Position numbers and translations under genes: made by a program. Below the pieces are notes generated by a model, which saw only the letters and a program-made list of their open reading frames with translations, made no database searches and was not told the DNA's origin. Below, piece after piece: positions 12,401 through 27,400 of a DNA stretch of 64,000 nucleotides (position 1 is its first letter; each line of letters starts with the position of its first letter). The DNA is taken from the NCBI GenBank assembly GCA_022393335.1, contig JAJEKB010021387.1, positions 598,894 to 662,893 of the forward strand. Reading direction: 5' to 3'. The stretch is from Macrotrachela quadricornifera. Its lineage: Eukaryota > Rotifera > Eurotatoria > Philodinida > Philodinidae.

Positions 12401-15400
12401 TATTTCACAACCACAGAATCTGAGATAAGCCAATTCACTCTTCAATATGTCCATATATACTCCATTATAATATTCCCACCGATTTTCATAACGTCGCATC
12501 CTACGGCCTACATCTTTACTTACAATATTGGACTTCAGCATCCAGTAGTGCTTCCATAAAACAAGATTGAATACATAAAGACACCCAAACAATATCTAAC
12601 GAGAGGAGCAATAGGCATCTCCACCAAATAATACATCTAGATCCACCGACACGATCACAATATAACACTTGAGGACCTATGAGTACCCCTTAGAGGTGGC
12701 ACTTTATTTTTACTTTACCAAAGTAAAGTATATAAATTATTTACTATTCACTTTTGTAATTTAAATACGAAATTTATTTTAAATTTGAGTCATCATACTA
12801 TCATTGATCCTACTGTCCGAATATACAAAAAATCGACTACTATAGATCGGGCATACTCTTGGGACCTTCACTACTATACATTGTAGATACCCATAGGTCA
12901 TAATGTATTACAGTATATATTGTGGTAACCTTCATTTCTTAACTACTATACATCGGCGCTACCCTTGGGTCACTTATCACTATGCTTTTTAGGTATCCTT
13001 TGGTCCTAAAGTATTATATATCGGGCGTACCTTTGCTTCCTTAGATATTGTATGCCGGGAGTACCCTACAGACCACTAATATTAGATACCGGTGGTACCC
13101 ATAAATTCCCTCCCCACTCCCTTGTTTTTCCAATGCTATATTGGTAAAACATCAGTGTTCGAGGCGCATTTTAGCATATCTATGACAATCTTTAATAGGC
13201 CTGAGCAACCCCATGTTTCATCCTTACAATAGTGGCAATATTCACAGCCCAACGAATAATTTCTCTATTTCCTCCGCTCCCGCCACTCGCCTGTTTCTCT
13301 ACATGGGTACCCCTATAGTATAGCAGTTGACAATCTATGGGTACCCCCATATAGTAGCAGTTGAAGACCTATAGGCACTATCGGAATGTAGCAGAAGATT
13401 TGGCGACGTATCAAGAAGTTTCCGTGTTAATGTTTTTTTGACCTTTGACCCTGACACGAACCTACAAACGTACATACAAACTATTTTTTTTCATATGACC
13501 CTCTCTACAGTCGAGAGAATAAGATAAAGCGAATATAACTATTCTAGACACGACTTTAAACCATAAAATTTACCTCTAGAATTCTATAAAACTTTTAGAT
13601 CTTTAAAATAAGAAACGACTTTTCAATATATGTCCTTAGGTTTTGTCATCCTAAATCACAAATTTTAATGAACTTATTTAATTGTTATTTAATTTAAATT
13701 AGTCTTGATCAACTGAAAAAAAATTCCTTCATAATCGAATCAATAGGATTTTGTCAAATGATTTTCATCAACTATGCTTATATAAACAATAATTTTGAAT
13801 GATAGATAAAGAAAATGAATTTATTAGAGTTTATTGAAGTCTGTGAGAACTTTCTTCAATCTAATAAAATTGAAGAGTATCTATTAATCTTTTAAAGTCG
13901 ATTCAATTTTCCTAGAAAATAGATTTAAAAAAATCTATTATTATTATTACATAAACAGTCCTCTTTCACATGAAACTACGTAATTATTCACGTTTGTTCT
14001 TTTTTTTCTTATATGTATTACGCATTAGGAACGAGATAATAAAACAAAATTTCAAATTTTTTTCTTTTCTATTCTTTTCAAAACATTATTTTTGATTCTT
14101 TTTTCTCATTTGCATCAAAATAACTAAAGTTTTCATCCTAATTGTCATGTAAATTGAATAAACCAATACAGAAGACGCACGAACTTGAAGCGTAACTAAT
14201 GATTACAATCTATTAGAAATGGAAAAATCTGCACATGATGTCCGAAAGACACTCTACTGACTGATACGAGAATATTAGATAACAATATTCAAAAGACACA
14301 AGCGGAACAACACAAAAGAAAAGAAATATATTATGTTGTGATAATGACAAATTTTATTATTTTAGTTGTTTCAATAATGAATATCAATCTATACAATAAA
14401 TTCTTCAAACAATAGACAAATAGAACAGAACATATATTAAGCGTAATCGTTTGTCCGAAAAAATTTTTTTATCGAGTTTATTGTTAAAATATGATGGGAC
14501 CCTATTGAATTGAAACGGTTAAAATTCATCAAATTCTAATAGACATTAATCCAAAAGACTATCAGTATTTATAGGAATACGAAATTAATTTAGAATATAT
14601 GAATTATTAAAAACTACATAATTCACCGGCATACGGATAAATCTCAATTTTCTAACTCTGTTTTTTCTTCCTTCTCATAAAATAAATGGTCAAACTTCTC
14701 TTGTTTTTCGCTTCGTATTCTTTAATTCTAAAAATTCCTAACGAATTTCAAGGTTCATTCTTCTTCTCTTGTAGATGCTCTTTTTTTCTCTGTGTATTTT
14801 TAATTCTTACCTTTGTATTCATGACAGAATATGTTAAACTAATTAACTATTTGTTTAATAATTCTTTCTTAGTTTTCTCGACAAGTACAAACATTAATAT
14901 GGACATGAATGTAATAACAAATACGACAATGACAATTTCAACAACTATAACAAGTTAGTAAACTAAAATGAATTCTAGTTTTTTTCTTTTATTCCAATAT
15001 AAATGTCTTGAAAAAAGGAGAAGAGAATTTCTAGAAGATTCGAACTTAAAATAATCGTTTTATGTCTATTGATTCCTATAGTTTATAGTGGTTGATGAAT
15101 ACATTTTTCTATCGAATGATCATTTTAAAAGGCTAATTCTCATAATGAGTTGAAATGTTTTTTAATGCATAATTGAATAGATCAAGTTTCGCGTCTTTAT
15201 CTACTATTCTATTATAATTCCTACAGTTTCTAATTCAATGAAATGAATAATTATTAAAATATCTAGAAAGAATCATTTCATCTGTTTCTCTAAACAATTA
15301 TATTTTATTGAAATAAAATAAGATAATCTTTTGATTTTTTTTAATTAGGCAATGTATCACTTGTACAATCGCGATACCCATTTTTATTGAGTTTTTATAG

Positions 15401-18400
15401 TCCAACTTATTGTCGATTATCTACCTGTGCATCACCAAAATTTAAATATGCAACTATTCAAATAAATGTTTCCAAAACTGGGTATTATAGAATTTTATCA
15501 GATAGTAATATGGATACATATGGATTTATCTATAAGAATTCTTTTGATCCATTATCTGTCAAGCAAAATTTGTTATACTCAGATGATCAAAGTGGTAATC
15601 ATAGTCAATTTCAGTTTGACTGTATTCTTCAAAATGATATACAGTATATTTTGGTTATAACAACATACCTTGAAGAAATATATGGAATATTTTCCATCAT
15701 TGCAACTGGTCCAGATTTACTCAGTTTCACTCTTGATAATCTAATGAGTAAGAATTAAATCTATTTATGAGCCTTTTCATAAAATAAATAAATCAATTAA
15801 GAAAAAGAAAAATATCTTCTACCTATAGAGATTATTATGATATTCTGCCATACATTGGACCAATATTATATGATGCGTTTGGAGAATATCCTTGGAAATT
15901 TGATTAAATGCTAAGAGAGAAAAACCTAGCAGATATAGGAGATATAGGACGGGAACATAGACGGAGGGTGTGTCACTCGATGAGGGTGCTACGGAAAGAG
16001 GAACATACACGAAAAGACAGACAGATAACGTGTGTCTTGAGGGCTTATGGTGGGTACAGGAGGTGTAGGGGTTATAGAAGGTATAGGCGATATATATCCT
16101 ATATCTCTTATAATCTCTATATCCCCTATAACTCTTTCAGTTCCTGACACAATTATAACCCTATATCTTGCATATCTGCTACGTTTTACCCTCTTAGTAT
16201 TTAATCGAGTTTCCGGGGATATTCTCTAAACGCATTTAATCACCAATATGCATAAGAAGACAATTCATAAATGATAAAAATCTGAATGTTTATTAAATAT
16301 TTTCCTATTCAGGAAGAATTATTTTTCTACATTAAGATTTTCTATTTGAACTAATTTCAATTAAACAAGTATTTGTTGAAGGCAAATAGTTGTATTCCAA
16401 TAATCTATTGTTCTTTATACATCGATTCTTGCACGAAATGAACAGAATTCTTTAATGTAGAAAAGAATTTTTTTAATTTTATTTTTAAATTCAAAATCAT
16501 ATAATCAATCAGAATTTCTTGTTCGAGACATGATTTATCAACATTTTAGTTTGATTATAAACTGCATAAATTTTCTTTCTTTTTATTCTCTCTCTCATAT
16601 TCAGTAGAATTTCTATTGTTCTTAGATTAATAACTACTAAAAGTTCATGGAAAATACTTTTAATCATCTCTGTAAAAATATTCATTTTATTTTTATTTTA
16701 AAAATTAATCTTTTCTACTTTTCTCTCATTAGACAATATATCACGAAGATTATCTCAATATTCATCATCATTGACTACTAGTAGTCCAAAATATTGTCAA
16801 TTAGATGCTTGTTCAACACCAAACTATTACTATGATGCCATTCAATTCAAGGTCTCAATTAGTGGATATTATGTGCTCGTATTGTATTCTAATGTTGATA
16901 CATACCGATATCTCTATATGGGTAATTTTGATCCTATTTTGTTTCTGACATATTTATTTAAGTCCGATAAACGGACTGGTGGAGCAAACGAATTTTGGTC
17001 TGGACTAATTCTTTATAGTGACGTACCGTACACTTACGTTATCACAACGTCTTCTGAAAATCATACTGGATCATTCTCAATCATTGTAGATGGTCCACAA
17101 ATAGTGAATTTCACTCGAATGAATACAACAAGTAAGATTTGAAACTATTTAAATATTTTCCGTTGTTATTATTTTTTAACAAAAATATTTACAAATGATA
17201 AAAATATAAATGTTTATTAAATATATTCTATTTCAAAATGAGTTGTATTCGAGATTGAGGTTTTTGCATTTTATTTTGATAATGTTGCAACAAGTATTTT
17301 ATTGATGAATCAATTATTCTTCTAAATGATAAAGATTCTTCATGATGTAATAATTCTTTTACAAATTTATTTCAAAAATTCAACTTCTATAATGAGTTAA
17401 GATTCAATCGATCAATGTTTTCATCTTTTTATTCTATTTTGTATTAGATATTTCATATAGCTGTCAATCCAATGAAATGAATAACTATTGAAATATCTAT
17501 AAAGAATAGTTTAAACTGTCTCTTTAAATAATTTATTTTATTTTTCTTTAATTAGCCGACACATCACTTGTCCAATCCCATATCTCTTCATCATACACTA
17601 TTAGCAATCCAAAGTTTTGTTTATCGTGGCCTGACTGTTCACAACCAGATAGTTACTATGAAGCTTTTCAAATGGATGTTTCGAAAACTGGATATTATGA
17701 AATTGGAGATTATAGTCGTATGGGTGTAATTCCACTTGTATATAATAATTCTTTTGATCCTCTTTCTATCTATCAAAATTTGATATACCCAATTGGCCAG
17801 TTTAGTGACCCTGCTCAGTACCTATTGTACTCTAATTCTGAAATTTTAACACGATATTTTTTGGTTGTAATAGCATATGCTGAAAATACTGTTGGAGAAT
17901 ACAGCGTTATTGCAATTGGTCCAGATTCACTGAATTTCACTCAAATCAATTTAATAAGTAAGAATTTAATCTATTTAAGAGTTCTTCTTTAAAAGAAAAA
18001 AAAAGAAACTAGTTAAGAAAATAAAGAATATTTTTAGTTCTATAGATTATTTGATATATTGTGATCTATATTGAATCACATTCTAATAGATATATTCATC
18101 AAACGATAAGAAAATTTTATATTTGGTAAACTTCTTACTATTTGAGAAGAGTTGAATTTTAAAAAATGTCATAATCTCTTGTTACTCATTGTTAAAATTT
18201 TCAGTGATTGATAAATTGATTTATTTTCTCAATAATTAAATTCTTCCAATATATGAAATAGATTTTCTAAGCAAATCAGAGTACTTTACGCAACGATATT
18301 TGTTCGCGACTCACATAACTATTTAATTCTAAATGATCAAATTCTGAACAAAATTAATAGAGTTAATTAAATTGAATATGTAGCATGTTGATGATCGTTA

Positions 18401-21400
18401 TCATTACTATGATATGTTCTATTCAAGCATCTTAACCATATTAATTAGCATTAATCGTAGCACAATTCTTTATAAGAATACCAATGATAATTGCTTTTTT
18501 GATAATTTCGAGAAATGTTTCTTTACTTATAAGGATCAATTAAATCTACTGAATATTTTGTGAAATACGATCTGAAAGAGAGTGTTGAAGTATTTAGGAG
18601 TAGAAATTTGGACCCTCTCCACAGACCGTGATCGACAGAGGTCAAAGTTCATCGAGTACATTTTGATAGTAGCAGACCATCAAGAACCGTGACCGACAGC
18701 ACAGCTTTTCTATCTATGTAGAGAATCTTTCTCGTTTTTTATTATTACTCAATTCTTCTTGTTATCATTGAACAATATAACGGGTGTCTTAGAATAAATA
18801 CCTCTCTATGTATTTTGCCAATATTTCGGCTAAAATTCATGATATTGACCTAGTTTTTTTTTGTAATAATGCAGAGTTTAATATTCTGTCAATTGATAGA
18901 GTTCACATACAGTGTGAATTCATTTATTTTTCTTAGGTGATGAAAAGAAATGTATTTATTCCGCAAAATTCTTATTCTAAATTCGTTTTAATGATTTTTT
19001 CCAAGCATAATAGCCAAAATCATTAAAAACTTCATAGCGTCACGTTTTCTTTGAAAAAACATGTTTTAACAAGACTTTTTTGTTTTGCTTTGACTATTAA
19101 GAGAAAAGGCAAAATCGTCCAAATCATATAAGGTGCCGACAAGGCAAAATTTGAGTGACATTTTTTTTTTGCCGATTTTTTGGCATGGTTGGATAGAGCT
19201 CATCGAGTTACCTATAAAAATGTTGTTTTTTAAAATTTCAGGCTATTTTCTCAGGAAAAAAATTTCGAAGACAACATTACCCTTGGAATAGGCTTAGATT
19301 AGAGTGCTATATAGTCGTCTCTTATATTTAATCTTGATTTTATGTTTCCCAATCATTTTAATTGAGTTTTTGAATAAGCTTGGTATAAAAATAAAACTTT
19401 AAACTAATTTTCAAAGATAAAATGATTGACCAGTCGTGACTACCAGGCTAAGCCTATATATAGATATTTGAGCCTTAGGGAGGGTATCTTCCAAAGACAT
19501 CAACTCATCATAGGTACATGTTATACCAATTCTTTTTTCATAGTTATAACCAGCATATATATACTAAAAAAAATACGTATGGGTTTTGGACAAGCTCCTT
19601 CTATGATTGAGATTCGCCGCACCTCACTGATATCGCCTTATGAACCTATGAAAATTAGGGTCGTATTTAGCGATTTTCAGCATTTAAACTCAAAGCGACA
19701 ACAAAATAAGTAGTATGTTCGGAATCAGCGTGAAAAACTGTACTGAACTATAGGAGTTTTGCCTAAAAAAAATTTCCATTGAAAAACGGCCTGTATCCCC
19801 CCTCAAGACTTTTTTTGGAAAATTTTCCTGGAGTCCCCCACAGGCCATTTTTCAATGGAAATTTTTTTTAGGCAAAACTCCTATAGTTCAGTACAGTTTT
19901 TCACGCTGATTCCGAACATACTACTTATTTTGTTGTCGCTTTGAGTTTAAATGCTGAAAATCGCTAAATACGACCCTAATTTTCATAGGTTCATAAGGCG
20001 ATATCAGTGAGGTGCGGCGAATCTCAATCATAGAAGGAGCTTGTCCAAAACCCATACGTATTTTTTTTAGTATATATATGCTGGTTATAACTATGAAAAA
20101 AGAATTGGTATAACATGTACCTATGATGAGTTGATGTCTTTGGAAGATACCCTCCCTAAGGCTCAAATATCTATATATAGGCTTAGCCTGGTAGTCACGA
20201 CTGGTCAATCATTTTATCTTTGAAAATTAGTTTAAAGTTTTATTTTTATACCAAGCTTATTCAAAAACTCAATTAAAATGATTGGGAAACATAAAATCAA
20301 GATTAAATATAAGAGACGACTATATAGCACTCTAATCTAAGCCTATTCCAAGGGTAATGTTGTCTTCGAAATTTTTTTCCTGAAAAAATAGCCTGAAATT
20401 TTAAAAAACAACATTTTTATAGGTAACTCGATGAGCTCTATCCAACCATGCCAAAAAATCGGCAAAAAAAAATGTCACTCAAATTTTGCCTTGTCGGCAC
20501 CTTAATTATCATGTTCTCAATGAACAATCTACATCATAATTAATTAGTTGATAGACGATAGTAGTTTATAATATTCACCTTTTATTAGTGAGTTGTAAGT
20601 ATTTCGTTTAATTATTCTATTGTAGTTATATGCGGCAAAACGTGTCTAGATCATGTTACATGAAATAATAAATATTGACTAGAAAGATGATTCTTTCTAA
20701 TTTCGATTATATCATAATTATAATCTTCTCTATTTATCTTTTACAATTACAAATGCGTATGATTAATAGACACAAAAACATAGATGTCATAATACCATTA
20801 CACCGGGTATCGGCAGCTAGACGTCAGAATACCCTAACAAATAGTCAACGAAAGTAAATTGACATCCATTCCACACATTAGACCAAGGAATAGTGACTTC
20901 ATTACCCCAACAAAAAATACATCCATCATATAACATGAGGAATATAACTGCATTTGGTGTAACCACCTCATTACCCAAAATAAACAATATCCTTAAAGTT
21001 GAGGATATGAGTGGATTTGGTGTAATCACTTCGTTACCCAAAACAAACTATATCCTCAAAGTTGAGGGATATGAGTGGATTTGGTTAATGATTTAATAGC
21101 CAGAAGAAATAAATTATATATTCTTCAAATGCTAGAATATCAGTTGTTTCACTTTAGAATTACGTGTTTGCATTCATATTTAAGCTGTTTTATAAAAGAA
21201 ATGATACATGCTACATTCAAATTCAGTATAAATATATTATATGCGTATGTTTCGTCGTTACATTATAATGGAAAATAATATATGATATTGACAGGAATGA
21301 CGTGTCTCTGTAATAATCGACTATATGAAATAGAAGTTAACATATATAGAATATTGACATCACGTAAAGAAAAAACACAACATTTGTGCATTACATAAGC

Positions 21401-24400
21401 ATATATGCAATTATTAATTTAGTTCAATCATTTAAAATACCCAATGAAATATATACAAGTTCTATTTCTATGTAAAAATATTAAAAACTGGTAGGCAAAA
21501 AACAGTGAGGGTGCTCGGAAAGCGAGACCAGTAGGCATAATAACAAGTGAGGGTGCTCGGAAAGCGAAACCAGTAGACAAAGCAGACAATGGGGGTGTGA
21601 GGGAAGCGAAACCGGTGGGCATAACAGTCATTGCAGGTGCACGGAAAGCGATACCGGCAGGCATAAAAGCTAGTGAGCGTCCTTAGAAAGCCAAAGCACT
21701 AGGCAAAAAAAGGTTTTTCAGGAGGCACGGACAGCGCGACCATAAGGTAAATAAGCTACTAAAGGTGCTCCAAAACACCGATAACTGCGCAATATCATCA
21801 ATTCACGACGAATGAAATCCAGAACGCAGCACAACGCATCCTATTTCATCCATAAAAACCAACGTCGTAGCATTGAATTGCCACAATTCGCTTAGCTTGC
21901 AAAACAGAAATCGTAACAATCTTCGCCACAAAATCGTATCCAAAACCCGCGCCCATTCGTCAAGCCCTCAAAAATAAGTAAATACCTCTACGAGTTACCA
22001 TTTCTAAATTCCTCTTAAAGCACCAAACACACTCCTATCCCTCAACTTTAAGGATATAGTTTATTTAGGGTAATGAGGTGATTACACCAAATCCACTCAT
22101 ATCCCTCAGCTTTAAGGATATAGTTCATTTAGGGTAATGAGGTGATTACACCAAATCCACTCATATCCCTCAACTTTAAGGATATACTTCAGTTAGGGTA
22201 ATGAGGTGGTTACACCAGTAGAGGAGCATGGTAAGTAGTGTGTTTGTGGGAGAATACCGGATGTAATGGGATTATAACATCACTCCACAAAAAATGCAAA
22301 TAAACACGTTAGTCTTTTCTTAGATAACTTACTATTATGAAATGAGTTAGAGTTAAACAATTTTAATAAAGATTTCACTGATAAACTATTATACATGTAT
22401 ATGTTGTATAATTTTCTTCATCGAATAGAAATCGAGATTATTATTCATCTATGTTTGAAATTTATTTTTTTTTCTTTAGTTTGTAGAAAAAGACAAAACA
22501 TATCATTCTCGTGACACTCTTTCATCAAATTGTTAGCCTATACTTTCCATTGTAACTTCAATTGCGTTATATTTTTTTCACAGATCAGTTGTGAAATTGA
22601 GCAGATTACTGAACTTCTAATCTACACGCAAAATTAATATTAGATTCATTATATGTAATGCACACACTTGTGTAAAAAACTGAAGATGTTCGATGTATAG
22701 AAGTTTTTTTTTTTCTGATAATAGAATTCTATAGAATAAATAAAACTAGGGATGCACCAGTGACAGTTAATAACTGGTAACTGGGTCCCAGTTAACTGGG
22801 GTACCCAGTGTCACTGGGTACCCAGTTAACTGGACTGGTGCATCCCTAAATAAAACAATGGGGCACTTAGAATTTTGTCGCCAATTGTGAGTTTTTATTC
22901 AAAATTAATTTGATAATGGATAAGTATGTGAGAACATGGTATATACGATACAGATGAAAATACAACTATAAGACTAACCTATGAATGATTGATACAGTAA
23001 AATTTCATTTCTCATTCTTCAGTTCGACTGTTTAATATAACACAGCTCATTATAAGTACATACGTCGAATGATTCGTTTTGAACAGTCCGAGTTTTCTAC
23101 TGAAGAAAAAATCCATCGTGATATTCACATATAGATGTGGTTAATCAGTTTCAAAATTTGATTAGAACATACAATAAGCATAACATATCATAGTGCACGA
23201 TTGTTTCTTCTAGTTATACCAAATCTTCAACTTTCGATACTTTACAATTTTATCTAAATAAAGTTAAATTTATTACCTAGAATAAAAATAAAATTTGTCT
23301 TCCATATTTGTCCATATTGTACTTTTCTATATAGAGAAACTGCTTAAATAAGTTGTTATCTGTCTTTCCTTTTCACCAATGTTTGTGATGGTTGTAATAT
23401 TTAAGATTCATCTACCACATTGGTCATTTATTTATGATATGCAATCAGTGTAAATAATCAGGGGCGTATCCAGGAATTTTCGAACAATGGGCAAAAGCTG
23501 CTTGAGGCGCAAAAATTCAATGGGCAAGGCTTGGGCAAAGGGTCTTTTTTAAAGAATTATGCTGGGAAAAAACGATCTTCAAAAATTTTGAATGGGCAAT
23601 TGCCCATTTGCCCTCCCCTTGGCTACGCCCTTGTAAATAATTGAATTTTCTTTTGTGTTGATTAACTTATTGATTATATTCGAAGTATAACTAAATTAAT
23701 GTTAAATGAACATTTTTATTTTTTTAATCAAGTTTAGAGTATTTTTCTCTCTCTCTCTCATCAATTTATTTCATTTTATTTAACTTTAAGTTTACCTTGA
23801 ACTATTTACTTATTTGTATATTCACCTTTCTCTAGATTTGATCAAATAGCACAAAAACCTTGTCATTCAGTTCTATTATTAGAAAAAAAAACAAAAAAAG
23901 ATAAAGAAAACATGCAAATAAGTAAATAGCTAAATAAAATGAAATAAATTAATGTGAAAAGAAAAATTCTCTAAATTTGATTAAAAAAATAAATAAATGT
24001 CCATTCAACATTAATTTAGTGATAGTGTTTAATATGATTGATTATCTAATCATTGAAAAGAAAATTCATTTGATAATGAATCATTGTTCTTCATCATGTA
24101 AATGTAATATTTGTTGATGTCTCATGAGTGTTTAAATGAAAATTCTATAGATTATTTAAATAATATTATTAATCGTCAAAACACGTGTTAAAAAAGTAAA
24201 TTTTTCATAAACTGCTTCAACATATTTTGAATGTTTTCGTGTCTGATTGAGAAGGAAAATAATTACTATCAATTCCTAATCTAATAAAATTAATGACTGT
24301 TAAAAGCTGATAGAGATCAGTTCGAGTTGTCTTTCTAAACTATTCATTTAATTGAAATAAAAAATCCGAATTTTTCTATATTTATTTTTCGTAGATGATA

Positions 24401-27400
24401 CATCATTTGAAAAATCCGAATATTCATCATCATTGTCTAGTAGTAGTCCACAATATTGTCAAAAATGTGAACTTCTAATATCAAACTACTTTTATGAAGC
24501 TATACAAATCAATGTTTTAAAAAGTGGATATTATACAATTCAATCAGATAGTAATATTGATACATACGGATCTTTATATATAAATTCTTTTGATCCATTA
24601 TCTGTCAAGCAAAATTTAATATACTCAAATAACAACAATGCTGGTAATATGCAGTTTGGCCTTAGTTTAACTTTTGAAACTGAAACAAAGTACATATTGG
24701 TTGTAACAACAAATCTGGAAAATGTAATTGGATCATTCACCATTATTGGAATTGGTCCAGGATTAATGAATTTTTCTGTAATCAATAAAACAACAAGTAA
24801 GATTTCAATAGAATTGTGAGTTCTTATTTAATTAAAGATATATTCAAAAATAAATAATGTTTTTTTGTAACTCTAATGTTTATTCTTATATTGTAATGGA
24901 AATATCGACATATGATTACAAAGTGGAAGATTGTTTTAATTCGTTTAGTTTATCTCTATAGAGTTAACATCTGTCTCTCATCTAAAGTCAATATAAAATA
25001 ATTAAATGAAAAATTTTCTTGATAACAATACATTTGAATACTCACTACCAAACTCATTATGATTCAAAACTAGTTTATTAGAATTGTTTTTCAATCTATC
25101 AGAATAGATAAATTTGAAGGCAATTTTATATTGCTGACATATCAGTTTGTTCGTTCTGTTGAAAAGTCATTCGAAAATATTTTTTATGAAATATTAAGAT
25201 ATAAAATTTTTTATTCATTGAATTCTATTTAGGTGATTGTTCAAATTTCATCAGAATACAGAAGTGGATTTATTATGGAAATAATCTTGGTCTACCAACA
25301 AACCAAAGTACTGCCATAGATTGTTGTTATCAATGTTCAATCGATGAAAGATGTAATGCATTTACCTGGAATAGAAATATGGGTTTGTGCTATCTCAAAT
25401 CAACTATTGGCAATGGTGGAAATTCGTCTACGATAGACGATGCTGGATATCGTTCTGGTAAGAAATTATTGATTAGAATAATCGTATTTTTTGCAAAAAA
25501 TCTATATTGAACATGAATCATAGACTTTGGTGAAAAATACTCGATTCTCTCACATTTAAATCATAGATGTTCCTTTTCAAATGAATTTTATATTCGGTTT
25601 AGATAAGTCTAATGACTACATAGGAAATTCTTTATAGTTTTTACTTTTCTCGATTTGATGCGTCCTCGAGTTTCCAATAAATGGATTTTTTGCTCCAAAG
25701 ATCTATAATGGACAATCGACTGAAAAATGGAAAAAAATTTGACACTATTTTTCTTCACCTTCAGTCATTAAATAAATAGATGTTTCTTCAACACTGAGAA
25801 ATTTTTGCCACTTTTTAGAAACTTTTTTACGTTTCTTGAAAAGGCACCATCCGTTTTTTTTCTGTTAAAAAATCGATTACATATGCGAAATATTCGTAAA
25901 AATATCTTTGAAATTCTTCAGTTCATCTTCTTTTTTTTAATTTACTTTACTCAATAGTTAAATGTTAATATGAAATATTTGCGTATCGATTCTTCTAATG
26001 AGCTTTTACTTAGAATTTGTTTTATAGATTAATATAAATCAGTTAAAAACAAGTCCATAGTACAACAAAATGTTTTTCTTTTATGAATAGAATCGAATAT
26101 AAGCATTGTATTTCTACTTTCGTATTCGATTGTTTTTGTTGATTTTTATGCTAATTTTAACTGTAAAATAATTGAAATAATCGGTTAGAGTACAAAAAAT
26201 CTAATTGGTCAAATGTTTTATGCTCTAAATTAACTTGATTGAAATGAAATGGCAAATGAGACAAGAAGATCTATATATTAACGACATATACCCATTTCTA
26301 TAAGAAGAAGAATTGTATTACATGAAAACTGTTCAGTGATTTAATCATGAGAGAGTCAATTTTATTCGTTGAAAATTCAAATAAAATTACTATGACAAAT
26401 ATTTAACGCATGCTCAACTTAATGCTTTAATAAATAGTCACAGAAAATGCATTTTGTTATGTAAATGATATAAAAATCGCGTCGATATATTTTAGATTAA
26501 GTTCAGTTAGGTTTGATACGATTGAGCCAATGAAAATGAATTTTTTTTTGTCAATACGATGCAAACCAGACTAATCCGAAATCTATTACTTAGGTCTAAT
26601 CAAAAGTTCTCTCATTATTAAATGCAAATATAAAACTAAGAAGATATTTTTAATTTTACTTTACCAATTATTGAGGTTAGTTGCTGTTATTATTTTATAC
26701 TAATGAGGGAAGAGCCCCAACTGTCCAATCGTTTTTTAGTCAAGACTATGTACGTTATATCGATCCAAATGAGTTCTGAATACCTTGAAAAAAGTTCAGG
26801 CCGCTGGCTTATTGCTATGGACATATTGCACTTTTACAGTATTTTTTAAATAAATACCATGGTCCCCTTCAGGGATATCAGAAAAACTCATTTTTAAATT
26901 TCGACTTGAAACTTTGGATAAAGATAGTCCTCAATGAGAATAGTTTACTGCGACTATTTAAGATTTTTTCACCCTTTCTATTCTAGAATACAGTTATGAA
27001 TAGCTTGTCTCTATAAAGTGGCAAATTTTATGCTCCTATTTTACGATAAAAGCAGATGAAAAATTCTCAAAAACATTCACAATCAACTATTCTCATTGAA
27101 GTCTGTCTCTATCGAAATTTTCAAGTCGAAATTTAAAAATAAGTTTTTCTGATATCTCTGAAGGGGACCATGGTATTTATTTAAAAAATACTGTAAAAGT
27201 GCAATATGTCCATAGCAATAAGCCAGCGGCCTGAACTTTTTTCAAGGTATTCAGAACTCATTTGGATCGATATAACGTACATAGTCTTGACTCAAAAGCG
27301 ATTGGACAATTAGGACCCTTCCCTCGTCAATTGAGTTTCTTCATGTTATCGTATTCAATTATAAAATAAAAAATATTATGAATAGATCTGACACCATTTT

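Larger units (their letters stand above)
17958..24394 (+). other. Gene B intron 7 (6.4 kb), packed with transposon remnants
   Basis: It holds a 1.37-kb near-perfect palindrome (19131-20502), a 1.5-kb TIR element with arrays (20783-22281), two small hAT MITEs (22747-22848, 23459-23633) and an imperfect inverted repeat (23690-24020). No further PPC or PAN exon was found between these. Confidence 0.55.

Noticed and set aside
12371..12592. Short ORFs on both strands in the GC-richer patch
   Set aside because: There is no coding periodicity or domain. The patch is part of a repeat-rich intron.
14686..14958. 90-codon frame as the first exon of a separate mosaic gene
   Set aside because: It contains an internal acceptor (14871-14872) that gives a phase-1 exon matching the phase of gene B exon 3. 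The upstream part is low-quality hydrophobic sequence. An alternative start here cannot be fully excluded.
19426..20208. Two identical 95-codon frames on opposite strands
   Set aside because: They are mirror images made by the palindrome, with no domain or splice context.
21428..21664. Proline-rich 14-residue repeat protein on the minus strand
   Set aside because: It is produced by a 42-bp DNA tandem repeat inside a transposable element. No start context or conserved flanks.
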